Source of the DNA: Spinellus fusiger
Lineage: Eukaryota > Mucoromycota > Mucoromycetes > Mucorales > Phycomycetaceae
Direction: 5' to 3'
Length of the DNA: 64,000 bases
Assembly (NCBI GenBank): GCA_025094145.1
Contig: JALLLS010000046.1
Coordinates: 218,797-282,796 of the forward strand
Shown: positions 33,046 through 43,834 of the stretch, piece by piece
How the letters are laid out: the number at the start of each line of letters is the position of its first letter
How positions within the stretch are numbered: position 1 is the first letter of the stretch
Notes under the pieces: generated by a model
Told to the model about the DNA's origin: nothing
Databases searched by the model: none
Seen by the model: only the letters and a program-made list of their open reading frames with translations
Position numbers and translations under genes: made by a program

Positions 33046-36000
33046 ATGGATCCACCTCACCTTCACCACCAACGCCCTCGTCTTTCTCCCAAACAACTCT
33101 CACACCGCACTCCTTCCTCAGCCTCTTATCCTCAAGCCAAGCGAAGGATCTACATCAACACCCGACCCCTTTCCAGCCCTAGTGACGATGGATCCACAAC
33201 CAAACACAGTCACCCCAAGACAGCCCATGTGTCCAATAGAATCCACACAGCCAAATACACACTCCTCACCTTTATTCCCAAAAACCTGTTCGAACAGTTT
33301 AGAAATGTAGCCAACCTTTATTTTCTGTTCCTGGTAGTATTGCAGTGCATTCCATTGTTTGGCGTCACAGAGCCTGCTGTCTCTGCCCTCCCCCTCATAG
33401 CCATCCTCGTACTGACAGGTCTGAAAGATGCATTCGAAGACTGGAAAAGAAACAACAACGACACCAAAGTCAACCAAACCAAAACACTTACTCTCTACCA
33501 GTGGAGAAATGTGAATGTGAGTCGATCAAAAGTGAATAAGCAGTGTCTGTCCAAAGTGGCAGGATTCTTCTCTGTTCTGGCGGGCATAGAAAATGACTAT
33601 GCACACTCGTACCGTGCGTCCCAAAAGCGTCCTGTCGTCCTCCCCCGCCTCAATAGCCACCATCGCACTGTCTCCCACCCATCCCAGTTCTCGGAAACAG
33701 TGCAGTCACAGGAAGAAGCACAGGCCACCCCACCACCTCACAGGTCTACAGAAACAACATCTCATACATTGTTGAATTCGGTCCGACAGCGTTCAGATAC
33801 TCTACGATCCGAGTTGACACAGTGGCTAGTCCCGAGCCAGAACAGAAATAAAAAACCATTTCGTCCTGGTGCTATTCCTCACTCTGTGTTGTATCGTCCT
33901 CCTACTACCCATGCTAGCAATACTACTCTCCATGTTGCCACTACCCACCCGTCCTTTCTGTCTACCCCAGGAACTCCCAGTGCATGCACAGAGAGAGCCA
34001 CAGGAGAACCAGGGACACCTGACTGCAGAGTGCGGTGGCAGTGTATGGAATGGCAGGACTTGAATGTGGGTGACTATGTGATGGTGCGTAATAATGAAGC
34101 CATTCCCGCCGACATTGTTCTCCTGTCTACATCTGAAAAAGACAATGTATGTTATGTGGAGACCCAGAACCTGGATGGAGAGACCAATCTCAAAGCACGG
34201 CAAGGACTGCAGGCGACACAAGGACTGGTGTCTGTGCATGATTGTGAGCGAGTGCAGTTTTATATAGAAGTAGAGCCCCCGCATGCCCATCTGTACCAGT
34301 TCAGTGGTGCTTTGCGATGGGATGTGATGAGTGCAGAAGAAGAGACGTCTAATGTCAGCCATCAAAAGACAGAGCCAGTGTCTTATAATAACCTGGTGCT
34401 GAGAGGATGTTCCTTGAGAAATACAGAATGGGTGCTGGGTGTGGTGGTGTATACAGGCAATGAGACCAAGATCATGTTGAATTCTGGAAAGACACCCTCC
34501 AAGCGTAGTAAAATGGCCAAGGCTACGAATCCACATGTAAGCTAATCATAGGCCTCGTTCTCGGCGTTTATGGATTGACAATGGAGATTAGGTCATTGCG
34601 AACTTTGCTATTCTTGCTATTCTTGCTATTGTGAGTTCTATCCTCAACAGTGTGTATTTCAATGCCTCAGGTTCCTCTCATTTCTTTGGCTATGGTATTG
34701 AAGGGCAAAGTGGTACTTATTCTGGATTCCTTACATTCTGGTAATATCCCTTTTTTCTTCTTTCTCCTACAGAGGGTCTTTTTTTCTTTTCTTTTTTTCT
34801 TTCTTTCTACAGGAGAACGGTAATTAATCTATGAACATAGGGTATCATTGATTCTATACCAAAACATTGTGCCTATTTCACTGTACATTTCTGTTGAAAT
34901 TGTAAAAACATGTGCAGTAAGTGTTTGTTATTTTATTTTATAATAAGAATAGGAATAATAAAAGCCTAACCATGCACTGATAGGCTTATTTCATCTATTC
35001 TGATATTGACATGTATCACCCCGAGACAGACACGCCCTGTATTCCCAAAACATGGAATATCTCGGATGATTTGGGTCAAATTGAATATGTATTTTCAGAC
35101 AAGACAGGCACACTGACACAAAATATCATGGAGTTTCGTAAATGCACGATTCATGGTGTTGCCTATGGTGTTGGGACGACAGAAGCGATGGAAGGAGAAG
35201 CAAAGCGAAAGGGAGCCCCGGCCTCTCCCCAGATGACAACCGCTTCTTCCACAAACACACCTATGAACAACGTAGAAGATCAGTACAGCTACTCAGATGA
35301 CATGCAGGAGGCAAGAAACAAAATGCAAAGGCAACAATCTGCCCTGCTTGACAACCCCTACATGAGTTCAAATCCCACCTTTGTCGATCCAACTCTGTTG
35401 GATAGTCTCGCAACCCCTTCCGACCACACAAACGCCATTCTTCATTTCTTTTCTGCCATGGCACTGTGCCACACTGCCATGGCTAACTACCCCGACCCTC
35501 ACAACAAACATCATGTTGACTACAAGGCCCAATCCCCTGACGAGTCTGCACTGGTGTCTGCAGCTCGGGATCTTGGGTTTGTATTTCTAGGAAGAGAGGC
35601 CAATGTGCTGAAAGTGAAAGTCATGGGCATAGACAAGACATTTGAGTTGCTCAATACCCTTGAGTTTAACTCTACACGGAAACGCATGAGTGTTATTCTG
35701 AAGCCCCATGATAGTCAACGTATTCTACTTTTGTGCAAAGGAGCCGATTCAGTGATTATGGAGAGATTGTGTCAGGACATGGATCAGCAACAAGTACAAG
35801 AGCAACAAGCAATTATCAACACCACCCAAGAAGATCTAGAAAGATTTGCAAATCAAGGTAAAGGAAGATCCCAGTGTGTGTGTGTTTTATTATTATTATT
35901 ATTAGACAGATAGACAGATAGACAAGGAGCAACACGAATAGTGATTGATTCGAGTGATTAGGATTACGTACCCTGTGCTTGTCGTATCGATTTATTTCTC

Positions 36001-37555
36001 AAAAGGAATACACAGCATGGAACAAGCGCCATGAAGAAGCATGTGCCAGTATTCATGACAGAGAAGAAAAATTAGAGCAGGTGTATGACCTGATTGAGCG
36101 TGATATGCTGTTGATGGGAGGTACTGCCATTGAGGACCGTCTTCAATTGGGTGTTCCAGAGACAATTGCTGAATTGTCCAAGTCAGGGATGAAGTTGTGG
36201 GTGCTGACAGGCGACAAGACAGAGACAGCTATTAATATTGGGTTCTCGTGTAATCTGCTCACAGTGGATATGGAGTTGGTGATGATCAAGGCACAGACAA
36301 AGGAAGAAACAAGGCAACAGTTGTTAAATGCACTTGAACAGAGCAATGCTGATGCTGAAACTGATAAAAAGAGAGCTCTTGTGATTGATGGTACGACACT
36401 TTGTCATGCTCTTTCAAAGGAGTGCAGTTCTACTCTTCTTCTTCTTGCTATGCAATGTGCCAGTGTCCTGTGCTGTCGTGTAAGTCCCATGCAAAAGGCA
36501 CAAGTAGTCCTGTTGGTGAAAAAGGGACTTAATGTGATGACCCTTGCTATTGGAGATGGTGCCAATGATGTGTCCATGATTCAGGCAGCTAATGTGGGCG
36601 TAGGCATTAGTGGTGTAGAAGGTAGACAGGCCGTGATGGCCTCTGATTATGCTATTGCTCAATTCAGATACCTACACAAACTACTTATTGTTCATGGTCG
36701 ATGGTCTTATTTGAGAACAGCAGAGATGATCATGGGCTTCTTCTTTAAGAATATTGTATGGACTTTTGTGTTGTTTTGGTACCAAATATTCTGCCAGTAA
36801 GTGGATCATTAACATTGCTACTACTACTACTATTGTTGTTGTTTTTTTGTTTGTTTGTCTATTTGTTTATTTTATTTTTCTTTTACTGATCTTCTCTTAG
36901 GTTCAGTGGTTCTATGGTATTTGACTATGCTCTTGTCACTCTATACAATCTCCTGTTTACTTCTCTACCTATTATCTTTCTTGGTATATGGGATCAAGAC
37001 CTGCCAGCCTACACTTCCCTCAAATATCCAGAGCTTTATCGCATGGGCCTTCGCAATGATAAGTTCAAGCGATGGCGGTTCTGGCTTACCATCTTTGACT
37101 CCATATTTCAATCCAGTGTCTGTTTCTTCTTCCCTTACATGCTTCTCATTGGAGGGACTCAGGATCCCAATGGCTATGATCAAAGTGGCATGTATGAAAT
37201 AGGCACATTGATCTCTAGCATTGCTGTCATTGTAGCCAACTTATTTGCTGCCATTTCTCTGCACCACTATACATGGCTCCAGGCCTTGGGTATTATACTC
37301 TCTATCTTAGTGTACTATACATTTGTGGCTGTTTATTCCCAGTTTAATGTGTTTACTTTTGCTGGACAAGTCCACATGTTTGGTACTGGAATGTACTGGC
37401 TGATACTTCTATTGACTGTAGTGACATGCTACTTGCCACGCATAGCAGTGACTCATTTTCGCCGTCAATACACACCGTATGACAATGATATTGTACGTGA
37501 GATTGAGTTTGTGGCTTCTTCACAGAAATGTATACATACAAAACACATGGAATGA
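33046..37555 (+). CDS. P4-type ATPase, phospholipid flippase (Dnf1/Dnf2-like)
   Basis: Six exons (33046-34536, 34592-34740, 34841-34916, 34984-35857, 35962-36796, 36901-37555) keep one frame and give 1359 residues. Motifs in order: N-R-I-H-T-A-K-Y-T-L-L-T-F-I-P-K-N-L-F-E-Q-F near the N-terminus; actuator L-D-G-E-T-N-L-K-A-R; TM4 F-Q-N/Y-Q-N-I-V-P-I-S-L; the phosphorylation loop S-D-K-T-G-T-L-T-Q-N (Asp at about residue 611); Q-S-P-D-E-S-A-L-V; K-G-A-D-S-V-I; L-T-G-D-K-T-E-T-A; and the hinge G-D-G-A-N-D-V-S-M-I. P4-ATPases move phospholipids to the cytosolic leaflet with a Cdc50-type partner, which is not in the window. A long serine/threonine/proline-rich insertion (about residues 165-325) precedes the W-Q-D-L-N-V-G-D motif. 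The C-terminal tail after TM10 is short. Confidence 0.92.
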
Positions 37556-37989
37556 CACTTTATGTATTCTAATGGCTACTCAGTGTACATATATAACATA
37601 TAACACATACATGCATGCATACACATGTAACATATATACATACTCTACCATGTACATAATAAAAAGTTTAATAGTGTAAAAAGGGTATAAATATTGGGTA
37701 TACTATCTGTCTTTGTTTTTTGTTTTGTTTTGTTTTGTTTTGTTTTGTTGGTATTGGTATTGGTATTGATATTGGTATTGCTGGTATATAGTGAGAAAGA
37801 TAGAGAAGATTGAAGTTGAGATCCATTCATCTATCCATTCATCTATCCATTCATCCATCCATACACACACATTTATATAGTTATTCCAAGCAAATCTCTT
37901 CTCTCTTCTCTCTCCTCTCTTCTCTCTCCTTCATGCCATAATCCACTATTCTCTTCCTCCCAAATGTCTCCCTCTTTTTCCTTTCCTTC
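37556..37989. repeat. Convergent intergenic region with TTTTG and TGGTAT repeats
   Basis: Lies between two convergent genes. It contains (TTTTG)n at about 37717-37748, (TGGTAT)n at about 37749-37788, CCATTCAT units at 37825-37860, and CTCT tracts. No gene seen. Confidence 0.7.
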
Positions 37990-40357
37990 TCAAGAAGAAT
38001 GTGTATGCTGCTCATCCAAAGAAATACCGTCCCAAGATCCATACGAGAGAGAAGGACGACGCCGTTCCAAAGAAGACATTGTCATTTCTTCTCCTGTCCC
38101 ATCATCACTGGCCATAGTTCCACTTTCTCTATAATAATCATGCATCTGAACATCACTCTCTGTATACTGATCATAGAGATCACTTTCATGTGTGTACTTT
38201 GAATAGTAACTTCCACTCATCCCATAACTGTCATTGGTATAAGAATACCCTTGAAATGCCTGCTGTACACTCTGACTGAGAATCGTCTCGTTATTGGCTG
38301 GACTAAGACGCGGCGTCATTTGCAAAAAGTCCTGATCAAAATTACTGAAATCGGTTTCGGACCTCACTAGAGGCACATACGGAGGAGAAATACGCTTGCA
38401 GTAGACAGCCGACCAGTCCAGGGCATCAAAGTAGGGGTGTGACCGAATAGTAATAGGGCCTTCGGGACCAGTGCCGAGCCGAGCCGAGGGGTCTCTTTCA
38501 AGGAGTCCACTGATAAAGTCGGCTGTCACTTCGTCAAAGTCTTCAGGGAACTCAAGGGCGTCTTCTACAACCCGTCGGTACATTTCAGCATGGGTTTCCG
38601 CCCAAAAGGGAGTCACTCCAGTGAGCATTTCATAGAGAATTGTGCCGAGACTCCAAAAGTCAACGGCATAAGCGTAGTCTTCGGAACGTAAGATTTCAGG
38701 GGCGAGGTATTCGGCGGTACCACAGAACGTGCGTGTACGCTGGTCTTGTTCGCTGGAGCCGGGACTGAATTGTTTGGAGAGGCCAAAGTCTGTCAATACA
38801 ATGTGGCCATCGGAGGCAAGCAGGATGTTTTCTGGCTTAAGGTCTCTATGAGGATGAGGGTGGAGGCGTGTAAAGAGGTTAAATCCTATGCCCAACAGAT
38901 CCTATGCTCCTTGGACCTACCTATACAGAATCCCCAGTCGGTGGAGCTCTTGCATCCCCAGCAGTATCTCTGCTGTATAAAGTCTGGCTCTATCAGGGGT
39001 GAATCTAGTAAACTTAGCCAGCTGAGTCGCCAAATCCCCTCCCACATGGTAGTCTAGAACAAGAAATAGCTGTGAAGCATCCTGAAATGAGTGGTGTAAT
39101 CTCACTAGAAATGGGTGTCGAATATGAGCTACTGTGGTTAAAATGTCCCGTTCCATGCGAGTATGTTCGATTTCACGTTGGGTAATGACCCACTCTTTAC
39201 TGATGGCCTTTAGAGCAAGCAATCGAGAAGTACGTAGATGCCGTACCAGCAATACCTGTTCTGTGAGCAGATGTGAGAAGACGCGGCCTTACCTTTCCCA
39301 TGCACCCTTTGCCCAGCACCTTAATGAATTGAAAGTCCTGTATAGTAATCGTAGGCACTGGACTGGACTCTTCTTCTTCTCCTCCTCCTTCTCTTTCTCC
39401 TTCTCCTCCTTCTTCATCCACAATGCCTTCATCCACAATGCCTTTGTCTGCCACGGAAGAAGCAGGGTATCGTACAGTGACTTGCTTGGAGTGGGTGGCC
39501 TCTTCAGAGTGTAAGGAAGCACTGGGTGATGGCTGCCAATCGTGGGGCTGAGTTGAAGGTGGACTGTGTGCATCCGTCGAGGGAAACAGATCTTCCTGCA
39601 CTGTACGCTGCTGCTGTTCCTGCCATTGTTGATCTACATAATGCTGCACTCTGTCTTTAGAGGCAATGCTGTCTTCTTCTCTCTGGGCAGACAGGAAATC
39701 CCTAAACAGAGAGGAGCGGCCTATAAAGGGATCAAGAGCACATTGGCTGAGATACCATTCTATCTTTTCCGAATTGGGTTTGACATAGCGTAGTTTGGAT
39801 AAACTCAGAAAGAATCCTCGGAGCGATCTTTTCTTTTTGTTGATACTCAGGTCTAGTGTAGGTTCAATAAGAGGAGGAAGAGATAATTTGCATTTACGGT
39901 AGTGTCGCTTAATCTAAAAGCCAAAGTGTGTCTATAGGTATGTATGTATGTGTACATGTAAAGAGGTATGTCCAGGTATGTCCAAGTGCGTCTATGGAAT
40001 AGAATGGAATGGAAGAATGGGTCCTAAAGATTACCTTTTTATCGAATTCTACAAAATCAGGTACATAACGCACTAATGAAAGGTTCTGGTGTTTGTCTTC
40101 TACAATTACATTGAACACCTAAGTTGTTGTTGTTTGTATTAGAATTGGTCGTGTCTAACCAATCCACCCACTGTTCGTGCTCGTCGTACGCGCAGCTGTT
40201 TCTTGGTATCCACCTCATGCACCATCAATGTCGATTCAATGACGGCGATCTCGAGATGCTTCCCTCCTCCATGACTTAGAACACTGCAAGAGGACGAGGC
40301 GACTGCTGCCAACACTTGTCCTGTGGGGAGATGAGCCAGCGTTTCTCGATCGTTCAT
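37990..40357 (-). CDS. PX-domain AGC protein kinase (SGK/Ypk-like)
   Basis: A multi-exon gene. The N-terminal exons (from 40357) resemble a PX phosphoinositide-binding domain: [23 protein letters not shown], then K-C-K-L-S-L-P-P-L and later [18 protein letters not shown] low-complexity linker follows. The kinase domain has the glycine loop L-G-K-G-C-M-G-K-V (an unusual C-M in place of the common S-F), the lysine motif [28 protein letters not shown], the T-loop [15 protein letters not shown], a turn motif near Q-M-T-P-R-L-S-P and a hydrophobic motif F-Q-G-Y-S-Y. That order matches SGK3 and TORC2-controlled Ypk/Gad8 kinases, except that yeast Ypk1/Gad8 lack PX. An intron separates I-L-Y-R from D-L-K-P-E-N. 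Confidence 0.85.
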
Positions 40358-41387
40358 TAAGGAAAGAAAGGGAAAAGGCTTTTACAACCCGAAGAAGAAA
40401 AAATAATGTTGAGGCGGTCCACTAAAAATAAAATAACAGGGCTGTTTTACAAGCTGATGTCCACTTTCTGTTGCCATGGTATCGGTTGCTATGGTGTGGT
40501 GTTGCATTGGTATGGAAACAACCTTTTTTTCTTTTTTCTTTTCTTTTTTCTTTTAAGAAATTCTATTCAATCAGAAAGGACCTCTGTATGAATCAATTGA
40601 ATTGAATTCTTATTGGATCAAATTTTTATTGAATTTGTCCATGGCTATAGACACCTCTATAAAGTAGAAAAGCGCTAATCACACAAAGGAAATAAATGGG
40701 ACCTGTCTGCATGGACTGTTTTCTATTACAGTCATTCTAGTGGTGCTTCAAATAGAATTGCCACGAGTCTCTTATGCTATGTAAGGTTGACTTGGAATAC
40801 CAATGATCAGTCATCAATGATATTAGACATAGGTGGTTGAATGCATAGGTCATAGGAACAAGCAAGTTCAGCTTTGATGTTTTTACTCAATTCAGTTCAT
40901 CTTTTTGTATGTTATTAGAATGAACAAGGAGAACATGAACGATGTATGCACACACTTGAATGAATTTCTATTGATATTGGGTCTGTTTTGGCCCTTTCTA
41001 TAAGGGTGAATTCAAAGATGCGCAGTCCTACACATATTCTAAAAGTCCACCGGATAAACAAACAATTTAGCAATGAACAAATAAACAAGCAAACAAACAC
41101 ATAGTTATATAAACAAATACTGAACATATGAACACATGAACATATGAACACATGAACACATGAACAAGACAGGACAATGCAAGTGTCAGTGTGTGTTTTC
41201 ATTCATGTACACACTGTAACTAATAAATGTAACTAATAAAAGGGTCATAGTATAAAGCATAAATCTATGCTGTGTATTCCTGTGCATAGCATGAAAGCAA
41301 AATAAACAGACAGAGCCCTATGTATTATTAAATGATTGAACATAATTTTGTTTTTCTTTCTTTGTCTTTTTCTCTTTTTGTTAGTAT
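40358..41387. other. AT-rich intergenic region
   Basis: About 1 kb. Contains short inverted stretches around 40590-40635 (CAATTGAATTGAATTCTTATTGG) and GAACACAT/GAACATAT octamers at about 41118-41166. No gene or RNA recognised. Confidence 0.45.
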
Positions 41388-42033
41388 TTAATTTAGTATT
41401 GGTCTGTGTTTGGGTATGAGCCATCTCATGAACGAATGATGAAGGGAGAAAAGAATAAATCCACCAATAGTAGTAGTAGTAGTGATAATGGTAATAATAA
41501 TAATCGCCATCATTGAGAGTTGCATAAAATAATAGCAGAATATAGGGAGATGGGCAACTCTATTCTGCTGTGAGGTTATTTCCGCACCAATGAACAGTAT
41601 CGGAGTCAGTGTTAGTGACATGGCTTGGAGTGAAAGCACACCTGACAGCACACCAAGGCATGACGACGAGAGAGAAGAGGCGCTTGTAAAAGGGGGAGTT
41701 GAAGTGTGGAGTCATTAATGATAGTGGTGGTGGTGGTGGTAGTAGTAGTAGTAGTAGTGGTAGTTATGGTAGTTATGGTAGTGGTAGCAGTAGCAGTAGC
41801 CATAGTAACAGCAGCCATAGTAACAGCAGCCATAGTAACAATAACACTAGTCATAATAACCATCAAGTAATAGGCAGGTAGGGCTAACCACAGCCTTACA
41901 TCCACTCTCTACCAATACTTTTCAACCACCACCACTGAACCAGCCACTGACCACATCTCTCACTACCAAGTGTGTGGATGTGACTGGTAAAAGTGCAATC
42001 AGAAGAGGGATGCATTGTCTTACTGATATACCA
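41388..42033 (-). CDS. Possible multi-pass membrane protein (unrecognised)
   Basis: Minus-strand exons are suggested by S-V-R-Q-C-I-P-L-L-I-A-L-L-P-V-T-S-T-H-L (near 41935-42030), L-P-A-Y-Y-L-M-V-I-M (near 41860) and a longer run S-L-T-L-T-P-I-L-F-I-G-A-E-I-T-S with further hydrophobic stretches down to a stop at 41388. Between them is a trinucleotide-repeat block (41720-41860) reading as poly-threonine, which may be intron or low-complexity coding. A short exon at the end (F-M-R-W-L-I-P-K-H) looks like a membrane-protein terminus. The start is not clear, the exon joins are guesses, and no family is recognised. Confidence 0.3.
41720..41860. repeat. Trinucleotide/hexanucleotide repeat block (GGT/AGT, AGCCATAGTAAC)
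   Basis: GGT and AGT triplets, then TTATGGTAG and AGCAGCCATAGTAAC units in tandem. In one direction it reads as serine/glycine, in the other as threonine/alanine. Confidence 0.85.
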
Positions 42034-42224
42034 TGGCTCTTTTCCTGCAGTCGGACCCTCAACACAAATGAAGTTCAGTCACGCTGGCTGTCAGTTGATA
42101 GACTCCTGAATCTATTAAATAGCCCTTCTCCTTCATTGAAGAAGAAAGCATTGCTCTCTCTCTTTTTCCCTGTGTTTTTCTTCTTCCTTTTTCTTCCATA
42201 GTATCTCTCCTATCTGTGTCTATT

Positions 42225-43616
42225 ATGAAGTTCTCTATTATTGCTAGTGTCTTATTGGTGACAGGTGCAGTGGCCTTTCCCATGTCCATGGCCCCCCTCC
42301 ACGCTTCCAATGAAGGAGACTCCATTAACGGTGCTTACATTGTTGTCCTCAAGAACGACCTGACCGTAAAGCACCTGGAGAAGCACGGAGAATGGCTCCA
42401 GGATTTGGTACAGACACAAAACTACCGGTTTGATACCAACAACAAAATCCATCATGTATATGAGACACCTACTGTCAGTGGTTATGCAGGTCATTTCGAT
42501 GAGGCAGTGTTGGATCAGATCCGTCAATCAGGCGATGTAAGTATTATTCTTAGTATTCGTAGTATTCGTAGCATCTTTAGTGTTTCTTGTGTGTTTCTTA
42601 TGTGTTGGTTTGTTGGCTTGTTGGCTCTTTAGGTGGAATACGTAGAAAAGGACTCTGTAGTGTATACAAGTGAATTGCAAAGAGATGCTCCTTGGGGATT
42701 GGCCCGCCTCAGTCACAGAGAAACCCTCACATTAGACACACGCTCCAGCTACAACTACCATAACGCAGCAGGAGAAGGCATCAAGGTCTATGTTATTGAT
42801 ACAGGCATCAATGTTGAGCATGTGGACTTTGAAGGAAGAGCTGTATGGGGAAAGACAGTCCCAAGAGGAGATCCTGATGTGGATGGCAACGGACACGGAT
42901 CCCACTGTGCTGGTACCATTGCTGGCAAAAAGTACGGTGTAGCCAAAAAGGCCATTCCTGTGGCTGTCAAGGTATTACGCTCCAATGGCTCAGGCTCCAT
43001 GAGTGATGTCATTAGTGGTGTGGATTGGGCCACTGGTCAGCACATCAAGGAATCCGATGCTGCCACGAAGCAAGGCACTTCCTTCAAGGGATCTGTGGCC
43101 AACATGAGTCTAGGAGGAGGCCGCTCTCGTTCATTGGACCGATTCGTCAATGCTGCTGTAGAAGAGGGCATGGTGTTTGCTGTGGCAGCTGGTAACGACA
43201 ATAGCGATGCCTGTGACTATTCTCCTGCTGCAGCTGAATTGGCCATCACTGTGGGGGCCTCAACTCTCCGCGATGACCGTGCCTACTTCTCCAATTATGG
43301 TCGATGTGTGGATGTGTTTGCTCCTGGTATGCAGATCCTCTCTGTATGGAGGGGCAACAAGTACGCCACCAACACAATCTCTGGTACTTCCATGGCCTCC
43401 CCTCATGTCGCTGGCTTGGCTGCCTACTTCCTTAGCTTGGAGGAGAAGCAAGTGGCTCCTCAGGAGATCAAAGACAAGATCCTTGCTCTGAGTACTAAGG
43501 ATGCATTGACAAAGATTCCCAGTGACACACCCAATCTTCTTGTATACAACAGCCACAAGAACTCCTCTTCTTCTTCCACTGGAGGAGGATTGAAGGCTGT
43601 TTTGGGTGATATCTAA
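42225..43616 (+). CDS. Secreted or vacuolar subtilisin-like serine protease (S8A, proteinase K/cerevisin type)
   Basis: Two exons (42225-42536, 42633-43616) give 431 residues. There is a signal peptide (M-K-F-S-I-I-A-S-V-L-L-V-T-G-A-V-A) and an inhibitor I9 propeptide (G-A-Y-I-V-V-L-K-N-D ... V-E-Y-V-E-K-D). The mature domain starts about residue 120 (A-P-W-G-L-A-R-L-S-H). The catalytic triad is present: Asp160 in V-I-D-T-G, His192 in G-N-G-H-G-S-H-C-A-G-T and Ser357 in S-G-T-S-M-A-S-P-H-V-A-G; the oxyanion Asn is in A-A-G-N-D-N (about residue 292). Length and motifs match fungal proteinase K-like enzymes, which digest proteins outside the cell or in the vacuole. A serine-rich C-terminus follows. 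The ATG at 42225 is the first of the frame. Confidence 0.93.
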
Positions 43617-43834
43617 TTCTTCTTTGTTTTTGTTTTGTTTTGTTTTGTTTGTTTGTATCTTTGTTTGTATCTTTTTCCTTTTTCTATTTCTCTGTTAAAT
43701 AAATGTTGCATTTCTCCACGATACGATTCTAATTGTTCTTCTGTATCTGTTATCGTTTATTTCATGGGTCTATTTTGTTTGTTTTGTTTTGTTTATGTAT
43801 TTACATCAGTGCCACGACTCATAAATTAGTTCAC

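Noticed and set aside
40915..41202. Minus-strand frame with H-V-F-I-C-S-C-V repeats
   Set aside because: It arises from a GAACACAT/GAACATAT repeat in AT-rich intergenic DNA; no conserved features.
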